A DNA stretch of 64,000 nt from Ephemerocybe angulata (GCA_013368325.1 JAACJK010000110.1:992001-1056000), one strand, 5' to 3'. Numbered from the stretch's first letter, positions 21,221 through 33,288 are shown. The notes: generated by a model not told the origin, from the sequence alone. A program made the numbers and translations.

Positions 21221-22786
21221 GGTCTGACTCAAGTCTCTGGCACTATACGTACGTTACGTTCACGTTGGGACAGTGACTCGCGCCCGCTGTGATGCGTTTC
21301 GTCGGGAATTACTTTATAAGGGTTGAAAATTGCTATTTGGGGCTAAAAAGTTGAAAAAAGAGCTAACTTATTTACTCTACAAAATCTATCTAGGCTTTTC
21401 TGACGGGACAACCACCCCCCGACGCTGAGTACATGGCTGTTGAAGACATGCAGAGCACCGTCGGGGCGTAACTTGGGGACATCACCCTTCGTTGCGGAAG
21501 CGAGACGAAATGGCAAGGGGGTGCCGGAACGGGAATCCCGGACCCTGGGGTAGGTAGGTACCACCCCTACCCCTTGGCCTAACAAAAAGTTTTGACCTTG
21601 GCCAAAAAAGGAAATTTTGGCGGTTTTAGGCACCATTTTGCCAGCCTTTTCACATGAAATGAGAATTAGTGATATAGGGCAGTCAGAATACCACCTTCGG
21701 CGCCCTTTTTAACTGCAGTCTAGCCAGCCCTCGGTTCAATCCCTAGTGTACACACTTTTTTCAACACAAATACAGCCTGTAGGTATTGATTTGGAAGTGT
21801 ATAGAAGTGTAATAGTAAGTATAAAAACATTTATTAATAAAGATTGTACTTGTAGGGACCTATGGGATCTCGAAGAGCAGATGGGTGTCCAAAATGATGA
21901 CAAATAATTGCCAAATTCGGTAAGCAGTTCCCACGATAGGTAGGTACCCCCCTCCCAGGTCCTTAACCAAAAGTTTCGACGTCTGGTGCAACTTTTTCAT
22001 TTCCACACCCCCTTGCGAAATGGCCTGGCTTTTATAAGACGTGAATGGCGCACGGACCTGGACGGGAGCCAGCTGGCGATGGGGCGTGTACGTACTTGGC
22101 GTAAATTGTATACCGAGTCTCTTCGCTTCACGGTATTGCGTCCGTTCTCTTCCTTTTCTCTCCTCGCAACTGTGCGTCAATTACCCTCGCCTAGGTGATC
22201 TTGGGTGCGTGGTTATGAGCTCAATGCAGTGCCATAGCTGGCAGAAAGAGGGCAAAGGGGGTGTAAACACCTCTGGAGTTGGGAGGATACGGCACCTGTA
22301 TGTACGTACGCGGCAAAGTCCCGAGCTAGAACAATTATTTGGAGTACCCGCACACAGCCCCGGATCTCGATAGAGGACCGATCCTGCGCTTGGTAATTAT
22401 TCTCCCAGACCTACGTGGACCGACAGAGTGAGACCACCCCATTGCTTTACCTTCCACCCTCGTGTAGTCGCCTGCTCCTCTGGTTACCTGTCCATGTCGT
22501 TTGTATTACTCGGCCACCGGGCGACGTCTCAATATCCATGCCCGTCATGGACTTGGTAGCAAGTTGGTAGTCTCGTGAACCAGCCTCTATGTGAGAAGAA
22601 GATCGTTCTCACTTGATATAGAGTCTGGTCGATAACTCGGGTCTTGGCAACACGATGGGACGGAGTTCAAAATGAACTGATTTTGTCAGCGATCAGAGAT
22701 TGATGTTGTAGATAGGGGTGATTAGATACTTAGCGTTCAATCCAAGCTCAATCGACCGTTCCGCCATCTCCCTCTCATCTCGAGAC
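20582..22786. other. 3' flank of copy A and intergenic DNA
   Basis: 20582-21220 is the conserved 3' flank, pyrimidine-rich and also present after copy B. Beyond it, 21300-22700 shows two loosely similar GGTAGGTACC...CCAAAAGTTT blocks (about 21545 and 21935). Nothing coding is supported. Confidence 0.4.
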
Positions 22787-24425
22787 ATGGATCCGCCTCG
22801 GGAAACAGCAGAGCGTGAAGAAGGTGTAACACCAGCCATTGGTACCACTCAGCGCATCTCCCCTCTATCAGCCAACCCACCAATTGCCCATCCAACCCCG
22901 CTGCCAGAGCCTCCCAACTTTGGCAGCAAGAAGGGGTGAGGAAGTGCGGTAGTCTTCCCTTCACCAGTTGATATGGTCAAGAAGACGTCCCGCCTACGAT
23001 ATAGGTCAAGAGCGTGTTGTAGTTAGAATGGCCGGAGGTGCTCGATCTTGAAGGCTTTGCAGAGTGTTTGACTGAGCCATTGCTCGGATTCTTCGTCGGA
23101 AGTGTCGGGAGAGGTCATATTAAGAGATATAGAAAGTATTCCTCTGTATAAAAGGATTGACTGTAGTTAGAAAGAGGTGTAGGAGGTAGAGACGCGGGGC
23201 TGCTTGGGACGCGCACACCATCAAATCTAATTGACCGTGTTCCTGGGTCAATGCCGGCTTGCCGATAGCAATATTTCAAACCCCGTCCCATCCTATTGTC
23301 TTGGCGTCAGGTACGTCCTAGACTAGCAAGTTGGTATGTTACGACTTTGTTTCCGCCGCTTTGAATGAACTGAAGTATCGACCCCCCAGCTCGAACAACG
23401 ATTCAAGCCCATTTCCCGGAAGCAAGAAAATCGAATTTCCATTCGGCAACTTTCCAGAATATTGTCGCCAATGCAATGCTCCCCCGCTCGCCGGGCGTCC
23501 AAAAATGCAATTTCACTTGCCAGCCCGTCATCTTGTTGCACGCGACAAGACTCCAGTGGCTTGAACGAAGCAGGTATGTGACTGCTTTTCTCAACGCTGC
23601 TGCTCACTCGTCTGTCTACCAGGTTCACCGCCAGCTCAGAAATCATATTTCACTCTCTTGCACTCGCCACGTCAACCACTCGAGCTCATTCACGCCAGCA
23701 CGCTCTCGACGCGCCGAGGTGGAACCCGATTCGGACGTGACTTTGGGCCTAGCTGGCAGCAAGTTCCCCAATTCCCCGGAAGCACAAAAATCGAATTTTC
23801 ATTCTCCACCGGACACCCGAGGTGCGCTTTCAATTCCAAATGCAGGACTCAGCTAACATGATACATCACACCCATAGTCTCTTCCGGCGCCCACGTACCC
23901 CACTCCTCCCTTCGGTAAGCTCGCTCTCCATGCATCATTCACTCTGCTCACTCTCGCACAGGCCCCTCGTCCCACTTGGAGACTGCCACGACGCTCCCAC
24001 TACTTACGGTACGTCACCCATTCTCAACTTTCACCCATTTGGCGCTGATGACATTCTATCATTCGCATGACAGGAGCGATGTCGGTAGCGAGATCGGCGG
24101 GCGGCATTGGAGTTTGATGGGAAAGAGCTCAGAATGGCTGGCTTACCGAGATCGTACGTCCTCAGTTCCGACTCATTTCTGCTCGTCTAACTCTCAGGAT
24201 GGTATTTTGACCCGTTTACCGGGCGTCAGAAAATCGCATTTCCAAAACTCGCGCCAAAACACGCCGCCATCACCACTGGGAGGACTGATCCGGACAGCTT
24301 AATCATGCGAGCTGAGCACAGGAGGAGCAAGGAAGACCAGAACGGTATGTTTGTACATAATCATCTGACCAAGTCCTCGTGCTGACCCACCCTTAGACCT
24401 ATTCAACGGCGACAGCACGGGGTGA
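22787..24425 (+). CDS. Micro-exon gene M1 with a PFPGxxKIxF repeat
   Basis: Six consecutive exons join in one frame: 23623-23821, 23878-23914, 23962-24008, 24074-24153, 24198-24344 and 24397-24425, separated by 44-65-nt introns with proper GT-AG ends. They read ...RDFGPSWQQVPQFPGSTKIEF, SLFRRPRTPLLPS, APRPTWRLPRRSHYL, SDVGSEIGGRHWSLMGKSSE, WYFDPFTGRQKIAFPKLA and DLFNGDSTG then stop. The motif P-[FL]-x-G-x-x-K-[IM]-x-F recurs in the blocks upstream (SSPFPGSKKIEF, PPLAGRPKMQF; 23395-23570). The proposed start, ATG 22787 (MDPPRETAEREEG) with a GTGAGG donor after 22938, is not connected by a proven splice. The protein is unrecognised. Coding is supported by phase consistency; expression and full extent are unknown. 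Confidence 0.42.
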
Positions 24426-24469
24426 TGGGATGAGGGGTTTCATTTGCGAGGCAAAAAGGTTCGCACTTG

Positions 24470-24952
24470 ATTTCGTAGTCACGTCCTCGCGCTTACCAGC
24501 CCGAGCCCATTTAGACTCCCTCACCCCATTTCCCGGACCTCCGAAAATCGCATTTTCAGACGGCCTTCCCGCAGAGCGAGGACTGTGGCCCTCGTTCTCA
24601 ACGGCATCAAGAAACGCTTCCGCCTTGGGAGAATTGATTGGGAGAACTGCGATAGCGTGAGAGGGACGCGAGGATAACGGTATGTAAGTTTGATGCGGTA
24701 CCCATCCATGTACAGATTTTCGCGCTTACCCACCCAATTAGACATAGACAGATTCAGGGACAGCAGCGCGAGAGAACGAATGAGGTAGAGCTATTAGCGA
24801 GGGTTAAACCAGCAAAGATGCAAATGAGTGGTATGTCCTTGAATTCGTAGACACGTCCTCGCGCTTACCACCAGCCCATTTAGACTCACCTCACCCCCAT
24901 TTCCCGGAACTCCGAAAATCGTATTTTCGGATGGCCTTCCCGCAGAGCAACC
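24470..24952 (+). repeat. Duplicated 115-bp segments 3' of M1
   Basis: 24470-24583 and 24838-24952 are near-identical (TTCGTAG-CACGTCCTCGCGCTTACCA ... CCTTCCCGCAGAGC), each encoding PFPG[PT]PKI[AV]FSDGLPAE. The DNA between them also resembles the M1 3' region, so this looks like tandem duplication of the M1 terminal exon/intron unit. Confidence 0.65.
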
Positions 24953-25009
24953 TCCGCAAATTTCGTCGTTATACAGCGTGTTGAGCTCAATACATAAGTG
25001 ACGAGAGTG

Positions 25010-26767
25010 ATCATCGATTCGGCCAGTCTGTAAGTAGCGTCATAGTTAATTTAGTATATGTTCCACGTACCTTGGCACGCATGTCCGTAGTACACAAGAA
25101 CATGAGTGCGCATGCGTACGTACGCGTGTGCACGTATACCATACGTGAATTAGTAGAATCTTAAAATATACAGGCACTTACCCAAACTACGGCATTTGGT
25201 ACTAGTACGAAATGACGCCCAGGCTCTAGCGAAGGAAACGGATTTTGGCAACCAGTTCATTGAATATTGAGTCACTATTAGCGCATTTCATCCCAGTTTC
25301 CAGGGTATAATTTCCACTATAAACAATATCTCAGTCTGCCAGTCTTCCCTGAACCTGTCGGCGCTCAAATCGCATGCGATCAGGCCAAGACGGACGTACT
25401 CGGAAGCCCTTGCAATCCACAAGCTCACCCGAAAAGAACAGATAATTTCACTGAGCATAGAGACATGAATACCTCCCCACATACCTCAATTTAGAGCCCC
25501 TTTACGTTAGAGACCACCTTTAAACGCTGAATTAAGCCGATCCTTGCCCAAATCGCATGCGATGACGCAAAGCCGCGCCGCGCGAAACCGGGCGCTTAAT
25601 TTGGCGCTCATCGTACAGCGCGCTTTCCACCCATTGCGCTATCCCACTTGCTACGCAAAGCACCCCTATCTATTCAGCCGCATACATAGGAGGTATAGGG
25701 GTAGCTCGGAGACGATGTGAAACCGCGAAATCGGCTGGGGGAAAGCGATATTTCGGGAGCATGTCCTCCCCACACCCTTCATTGCATTCCACTCGTTTCC
25801 TTGCCATTGGCGACTTCTAGAGCTATTTGTGTGATGTATCATACGTGTTGATGGTGGCCGAATGCGTTGTCTTCGGGTCCGGGTGGCAGCTTGGGATACT
25901 TGGTGTGGAAGATTGGGCGCCGTGCAGGAGGATGAGGCTATGAGCGGATGAACATGAATGCATCCGATTGCGATGTATTAGACATGTAGAATGTACGGTA
26001 CGTGGATGTGTGTGTGCGTAGATAGAAAAGTGTGAGAGGGTAATAGATATGTCAGTGGAACTGTCGTACTGCACGGTCTATCGCGCCGGGCGCTTCAAGC
26101 TCTGCAAAACAAGATACCTCGCATTACAACACAACCTCCAAGATACCCCGTCTTTAGACCACTCAAACCTTCACACCATACACCCTCGTAGCCCACCCGA
26201 CCCCTCGGTGGACCCACCCCCACTCTATCTACTTAATCCATTTAACGATCCAGATTCCAATTTCCGAAGCCTCTCCTCCTCATCCCCGTTCATTCCTTGA
26301 ATACACGTCTAGAAGCATCCCTCTCGAAATCCCGGTTGCCTTGGCTCGCTTAAGTGCCATCAGACACCTCAAATGACCGCCCGCTGTCCATCCGTCCGAA
26401 CAGCAAAATCTTTGAACTTGGGAGGCATGCGGGAGGGCGAACAAGCGCGTTGACCGCTTGGCGACGTATTCGCATTTCCGGAGTCCGGGTTATTAACTAA
26501 GATGTTACTCACTGTATTACATGGCATGTCTGTCGGCATGGTGGGAAGAGCGGAATCTGAGATACGATTTGGGTGAGCTCAGAAGTGTATAAGAGCTGGG
26601 GTGCGTACGGCTTTGATTCTCCATCTCCTCAGCGAGACTTCCCTTCCTTCCTCTACATTCTACTTCGCTTGTCTGCTCTGACCACTCGTCTGAGCGACTC
26701 TAACTCTATTCTATTCTCGATTTGTAGTCCCTGGTCGACGTTGTCTTTGTCGTCGTCGTCGTGGGTG
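25010..26767. other. Intergenic DNA with paired palindromes
   Basis: No gene supported. The perfect palindrome ATCGCATGCGAT occurs at 25369-25380 and 25552-25563. The last 150 bases before 26768 are CT-rich and are the probable promoter/5' UTR of the next locus. Confidence 0.4.
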
Positions 26768-28310
26768 ATGTACGATTTGTTGGTGAGTTCTGTGTTTTGC
26801 GAAGTTATTGTTATTGTTGCCGAGCTCATGCTTCTTGTTTAGCTGCCACCACGTCGACGACATATCGGCTTCTTCACCGACTATGCCTCATGTAAGGACA
26901 TCGGACTTGCTTCATTGACAATATCTGACCTTGCCTGTATCCATCCATTCACAGCCAGCCCCGGGATATTCAAGGTAAGCAAGCCTCACTTCGCGGGCAA
27001 CGAGACGCTGACCTTGAAAGTACTAGTGTGGACGACAGCGCGACAGCGAGGGCGAAGGTGAACTTGGCAAAAAGAGTGTATTCGTCAAGGTATGTACGTG
27101 GTCCACTAGTTCTAGACAACACCAATACCGACTAAAAACTACCTTTCTCAGCCTACGCGTCTAACCATCCAACTCGACCGTGTGTGCCATCTTCCTCCAG
27201 TCGACTCGAATCGCTGACCTCGACCAGTGGTACTTCTGACCTCTAGATGCTTCGCTGTACTAGTCGCAGGTAAGCCTTGGGTCGCTGTGGGCACAGCAAG
27301 CAGGCTGACATAGATTGTCAGGAAATCGGCCTATGTTTCAGAAAAGGTGAGCTCATCGTCCGTCCGTCCACATAGCATACCGGATCGTGCTCACCTCGAT
27401 CCCCAGCACCATCATATATCCGACCCCAGTTCACCCATTCGGTAAGCCAGCCAACCGTGCTATTCTGTCTGTTGCGCGTTCGTTCGTGCTGATGCTGATT
27501 GAAAGCATAGTGAAACTGTGGCTATGGGTTGTAAGTACGTCGGTCGGTCGTCGTGACGCTACCGGGTTCGAGAGTACTGACCTAGCGTCAGAATTCTTCA
27601 GCGCTGCGCCGACGGGATCGCAGGGTCGCTTTGTTGGGGGCGGTGTAGTCCAGTCAGTTCACGGTGCGTCGGGAAATCGAGCTATGATAACGTGAGCTCG
27701 TCTGACCTCGATCCCCAGCACCATCATATATCCATCCCTGACTATGAACGACTTCTTCGTGCGGTAAGCCATGCATGCTATCCTGCCGTCGTGCCGGTTG
27801 TGCTGATCGAACTTGAAGGCATAGTTGAATGAATTGGTGAGTACGTCGTTGTGATATCGCAGACTGACACTGACCTTGAGGAGTTTCTAGCGGGTGTAGA
27901 TGGGGTGACGAGCGACGGAGCTGGAGGCTATATGAAGTGAGTGTGCCGCCGTATCATCACAGGATGGAGTACTGACCTTGACTTTGGTAGCCCCGAACTA
28001 TAGCACATCGAATGACCAAGCGCCGCGCCCCCTCGATGGTGCTGGTCGTGCTCGCAGTCCGTCCGTGAGCGAAGGCATGCGCGATCTGACCATATTGAAT
28101 CGTCAGTGGGCCCAGTTATGGAATTTCGAGACAGCTCACTGACCGTGCTAGCCCGACCAGACCATGCCGCATCGCCGTTCGTTGGGATTGGGTCTCGAGC
28201 GGCAAGCTAAATGCGTATGTGTGTAGTCGCGTTGATACTGATTCAATACTCACCTACAACCAGCCCCACCAAACGCCGGCTGCCCAAGCCATCGACAGCT
28301 TCGTTTGACC
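26768..28310 (+). CDS. Micro-exon gene M2
   Basis: Eight tiny exons join in one open frame: 26768-26782, 26843-26891, 26955-26974, 27027-27089, 27152-27181, 27247-27269, 27322-27346, 27407-27441 (15, 49, 20, 63, 30, 23, 25 and 35 nt). Splice sites are GTAAGC/GTGAG-type with CTGAC branch sites. Reading: MYDLL, LPPRRRHIGFFTDYAS, SPGIFK, CGRQRDSEGEGELGKKS, PTRLTIQLDR, MLRCTSR, KSAYVSEK, HHHISDPSSPI. Downstream, at least six further exon-like blocks continue to about 28310 (for example KSSYDN then HHHISIPDYERLLRA, NYSTSNDQAPRPLDGAG, PDQTMPHRRSLGLGLE), but frames there are only partly reconcilable. No known domain. It runs directly into the truncated CBM21 copy B, so a fusion transcript is possible. 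Confidence 0.4.
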
Positions 28311-28619
28311 AGGTGAGTCGGATCTTGCAGCGTCGTTCGCCCTACAGTGCTGAAGTAGCCCAACAGCCGCAAGCACGAATGCGCACCTGTTGCCTGTCGC
28401 CGCCGCCGGACGCTCGTCGCAGGCCGCCCCCAAACAGACATCGGAAAGAGCAAAGACGGCCAGGAGCAGTCCAGGACACGTCTGGCTGCCTCCGATTTGG
28501 CAGGGAACGCGTCGATCGCTCCTCTCAAAACGGGGTCGTGAACGCGAAAGACAGGGAGCGTGGGAACTATCCTCTGGATGTTTGGCAGAGAAGACGGCGG
28601 ACGCGCTCGTGTTTGGACG

Positions 28620-31600
28620 GACGCTTCCACCAATGCTTCCACCACAACACCCTCCGCGGCGCAAGCCCCTGTCCCCGCGCCGCCCTTCTCCACCCACAGG
28701 CGCACGCACTCGTACACGGGGAACCTCAGCCCCTCGTCATCTACGCTTACGCTGAGTGGTCTTCGGCCTACACCTCCTGGCAGGCCATCCACGCCCACCC
28801 TCAACGACGAAGACGAAGAAGCAGACGAGTACGCGCGCGGCCTGCCCCCGCTCAAGCTCAAGATACCCGGCTCCTCCACCCTGCCCTTCGGCGGGAGTCC
28901 AACCAAGACCGCCGATACACTCCCCTTCCCCTCTGCTGCCTCCCCTACTGCTCATTCCCGGGCGAAGGGGGCTAGTCCGCCGCGGAGCCGCACGGGGAGC
29001 AGCGAGAACGTCAGTGGGCTGTATGTGCCGGGAACGGGTGTGGGGAAGACGGGGAAGACGGGTGGTGCGACGAGTGCGCCGCCGGGGCAGACGGCGTTCT
29101 ACGTGCCTGGGATGCAGCGCTCGTCGTCCTATACGCACAGCGCAGGCACCTCTTCCCCCCTCGTGCGCAGCGGCGCTTCCACACCCACAGGCACCTCCTC
29201 ATCAGGGATGCGCCCAAACTTCCCGCGCACCTCAAGCACCTCGGCGCTACAGCTCAGCCTGAGCGAGAGCTCCGACGGTAGTGGGGGGAAGGTATTGCTG
29301 ATGAGTAATGGGAGACCGCTGAAGAGCAGTCTGAAGAGCAGCAGTAGCAGTCCGAATATGATGCATATTCCGTTTCCGAGCCAGAGTCTTGTGCCGAGCA
29401 GGATTTATGCGGAGATTGCGAAGGCGGCGAGGGAGAGGGAGGAGGAGGAGGCGCGGGAGAGGCGGGATAGCCTCAGTGCGAATGGAGGTGCGAGTGCGAA
29501 TGGCAAGCAAGAGCAAGGAGAAGGAGAAGGAGAGGAAGCACATCGTAGGCTACCCCGACGTCCCACTCTCGAACCGACACATGCGCGCCGCATCCGCCCC
29601 CGCGCTGCCCTCCCTCCTCATCTCCACATCATCCACCACCACCCCAAACCACCCCGGCTCTTCAGAACCCCCCAGCCCCACCTCCTCCTCCCAATACAAC
29701 GAATACAACGAATATACTGGCACACGCCCCCCCACCCCCTCCGCCCCAAAAGCAGTCCACTTCCCCTCATCAGAGGACGGAGGTGCGATCGCCACCGTCA
29801 AATTTTTCAGGCGGAGCGCCCGGCCTGCCTCGGTGTCGCTTCCGGGTGCGAGCGGCGGGGAGGAGACGGAGACGGAGACGGATGGGGAGGGGTATAATAG
29901 CGGTGTAGGTGCGGGTGGTGGTAGTGGTGGTAGTGGGGGAGGGGGAGGGGGCTTGTATAATGGGGGCTATAGTGCGGGGTGGGGATGGGGTGGGTATGTG
30001 AATCCGTGGGATAGGTATACGGCGGCGGCGGGGGGGAGGGCTGCTGCTGCGACGACGCCTACGCAGGCGAGTGTGAGCGGTGGTGCGGGTGCGGGTGCGG
30101 GGAAGGGCCCGGGTGGGTATCCGTTCCCGAGGATTGCGCCCAAGGTTGCGGGGGCGAGTCCGTTGAGTCAGAGTGTTGCGCAGGGTGGTGGTGGTGTGGG
30201 TGTTGGGGGTGGTGGTGGTGCGAAGGGAGGGAAGGGAGGGGAGAGGAGGGTTGTGTATGAGCTTGGGGCTGAGACGAGTGGGGTTCCGAGGCGGGAGTTG
30301 AGTTTGTTTGATAATGTGTTTTTGGAGAGTTTGCGGGTCTTGTCCGGCCCTCTTTCTGGGGGTTTGGAGGTGGGAGGTTCGAGTGGGAAGGGAGAGGGAG
30401 AGGGGAGTGGGGTGCTGGTGAAGCTGGAGGGGACGTTGCTGGTGCGGAATGTGGCATATGAGAAGCACGTTAGTGTGCGGTTTACGCTGGATGAGTGGCA
30501 TACTACGAGTGAGGTTAAGGCGGGGTATTCGGAGAGTTTGGGGAGTTTGCCGGAGGGGTGGGTTGGGGTTATGAGGGGTGGTGAGTGCGGTTTTCCTATC
30601 TTTCTTTCTGCTTTCTTTCGTTCCCTTTCTTTCTTTCGCTCGTTCGTTCGTTCGCTCTTTTCTTTACTTTATTTTTGATGGCTTTTGCGTGCGGGTGCCT
30701 ATTTTCGGGTGCTTGTTCGGTTTGGCGCGACGTTTTCTGTCCGATATGTTTTTGGCTATGATCTTCATTCATTCATCCTTTCATCCTTTCATTCATTCAT
30801 TCAACTCTAACGTCTATCTATCTCTACTCTATCTGGCATCCATGCTGACCGACCTCCATTCTCTCCCTGATACAGATCGTCCCCCTTCAAACAACACCTC
30901 AGCCGCTCCACCGCCGTCCGTCGCAGCGGGCACCAACCCGCAATGGGACCGGTTCGCGTTCAGCATCGACCTCTCGGACTATGCGCGCAGTCGGTCGCTT
31001 GTGAATCGCAAGATGTGGATGGTGGTGCGGTATGCTGTGCCGGGTGTTGTGCGGGTGCCTGTTGCGGTGCCGCTCCGTGGGGCTGCGTTTTCGAGTCTGC
31101 CTTCGCCGTCCCAATCCTCTTCCTCCTCCTTCACGACATCTGGAAGTGGGATTGGAGGCAGTGGGGGTATTGGTGGGTTGGGAGGAGGAGCAGGAGGGAG
31201 GAGTGAGCCCGCGCATCTGCCGCAGCCGGACGTCCTGGGCCCGTCGGACGGCGAGATGCTCTCCACCCTCATCTCCGGGTTAGCGGGCGCCCCGCATTTC
31301 GAGCGCAGGCAGCAGGAGAGGTGGGAGGAGGGGAGAAGGGTTGTGGAGGCGCTTTTGAGGAGGAGGGGCGTGTGTGTGGGTGTTGGTGTGGGGTGTGAGT
31401 GGTGGGATAATAATGGGGGTGGGAATTTTAGAGTTGCGTTTGGGGAGAGGGTGGAGGAGGTGGGTCCTCTCGGGGTGGAAGGGGAGGGGGTGGAGATTGG
31501 GGAGGATAAGGTGAAGGGGAAGGAGGAGGAGGAGGAGAAGGGAAGGAGGAGGAGGATGAATGCTGTTAGCTGTCCTCGTGAGTGCTATCTCTTATCTGTG

Positions 31601-33288
31601 ATGTAGAGTTCGATTGACTGACGTGTGTATGTTTTGCAGCGATGTTTAATGGGAGCGCTGCGCCCCCGCCGCCGATGTCGATTCTTGGCCCGTCGTTATC
31701 GCATTCGGCGCTCTCGCCACCGCAGGTGTCGCAGTCTACGAGTCTGGACAGTGCAGGTGTGAGCGCGGGTGCGCCGCGCAGTGCGGGGTCGAGCAGTAAC
31801 CTCAGCGGGATGGTCGGGCTGAGCGTCACCTCTCCCGGCGGAACCATCGACTCTTCTTCATTCAACAGCAATGCGGTCTCTGCGAAGGCAAATGGAAGTG
31901 GAGTGTACGGAGGCGGGCCTACGACGAATGGGGGCGCGCCGAAGCCGTGGCCGACGCGGACGCCGGCGGCGAATAAGGCGATGGCGGAGACGACGCTGGA
32001 GAGGCTGAAGAGGCTGAATTTGAGGAATTATGCGGTGCCGGGGGCTACGGCGAGTGTGCCCCGGGCGATTATTGTGGGGCCTGCGAGTAGGACGTTGGCG
32101 AATGTTACGAATGTGCCTGCGGGGGGTGCTAGGTCGGAGGATGTGAAGGAGGGCACGGAGAAGGGTGCTGAGAAGGGGGAGAAGGCGAAGGAGGAAGAGA
32201 GGGATGGGGGTGTGAAGGCGGAGGGCGCGCCGAGTCGGACGAGCTCGACGTCGAGCACGGCGAGTTGGGAGAGCGCGAGCACGGGGAGCACGACGAGCAG
32301 TGGGAGTAGTGGGAGCGAGGTGACGCCCTTGACGAGTCCGCTTGTGACGCCGACGATTGGGAGTGTGGACGTACGCTGGGGAGGGCTGGGTGAGGATGAT
32401 ATGACCCCGAAGGGGAGCGATGAGAGTGAGGCGGAGGTGTTGGTGCGTGGGGAAGGGGACGGGGGTGTGAGTGGGTTGAGTGGGTTGAGCCCGATTGTGG
32501 TGGGGAGTGCGCCGTTTATGGGGGGCCCTGGCGGGGCGTTTGCTAGGGGGGAGCCGGTTATGGGCGGGATGGGGAGCAGTCCGCCGTTTTCGAATCTTGG
32601 AGGGTTCGGGTGGGGTGTCCAACGGAGCGCGTCGCCGGTTGTGGGCGCGTCGATCCAGCAGGTCGTGGAGGGGAGTGAGAAGAGGGACAGTGGGGGCGAT
32701 GTGACGCCTGTGCCGAAGCCGGCTGCGTCGGCGGCGATGTTGGAGGGGATTAGGGAGAAGAGCACGAGTCCCGCGCCGGCGGCGGCGAAGGAGAATGTTG
32801 CTGCGAGGGGGGGCAGTGGGAGTGATTCGGGCGGGAGTGTGAGGAGTGCGGGGAGTAGTGGGAGTGCGGGAAGTGCGGGAAGTGGAGGCGGGAGGAGGCA
32901 TCATCAGCAGCATTCGAGGCTGCATCACGCTGCGCCGGCGTCGAGGCAGCATCACGCTGCGCCGGCGTCGAGGCAGCAGGGGCTGGGGTTGATGTTCAAG
33001 CCGGGGAAGCCTGCGTCGCCTGTGCCCCGAGGTGGAGGGGGAGCCAAGTCGCCTTCGCCTCCGGGGGTGTTGTCGCCCATGCCCATGGCGAGGGTGCCGC
33101 CGCCGCTGCCTGTGACGAGCCCGACGAGCCCGAGCGGGCCTGTGTCGAGTGCGGGGCGGAACTCGTTGGATGATATTCGGGACCCGGACTCGATTTATCA
33201 GGCGTTTGTGCGGCAGTGGTGTTTTGCGAGTGGGCCGGCGCCTGCGCAGGCGGGTGGGTTTGAGGGGGAGGGGGGGAAGAAGTTGTAG
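28620..33288 (+). pseudogene. CBM21 PP1-targeting gene, copy B (5'-truncated, frameshifted)
   Basis: Matches copy A from about its residue 160 onward: exon to 30580, exon 30876-31577, exon 31640-33288, with equivalent introns (295 and 62 nt). The first part of copy A (MPYSIP... and the Asp-rich tract) is missing and is replaced by unrelated sequence. Between about 29475 and 29545, in a low-complexity Glu/Lys tract, the frame changes: RIYAEIAKAARERE is in one frame and RKHIVGYPDVPLSNR in another. Downstream of that the CBM21 core, KAVHFP motif, WWDNN and the C-terminal half stay open. Either the protein is lost or a shorter product starting downstream is made. Sequence error in the tract is the other explanation. 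Confidence 0.7.

Noticed and set aside
21660..21770. tRNA-like B box GGTTCAATCCC near 21741
   Set aside because: The T stem has a mismatch and no A box, anticodon arm or acceptor stem could be formed around it.
23390..24960. CRISPR-like spaced repeats
   Set aside because: Repeats are irregularly spaced, degenerate and lie within eukaryotic exon/intron structure.
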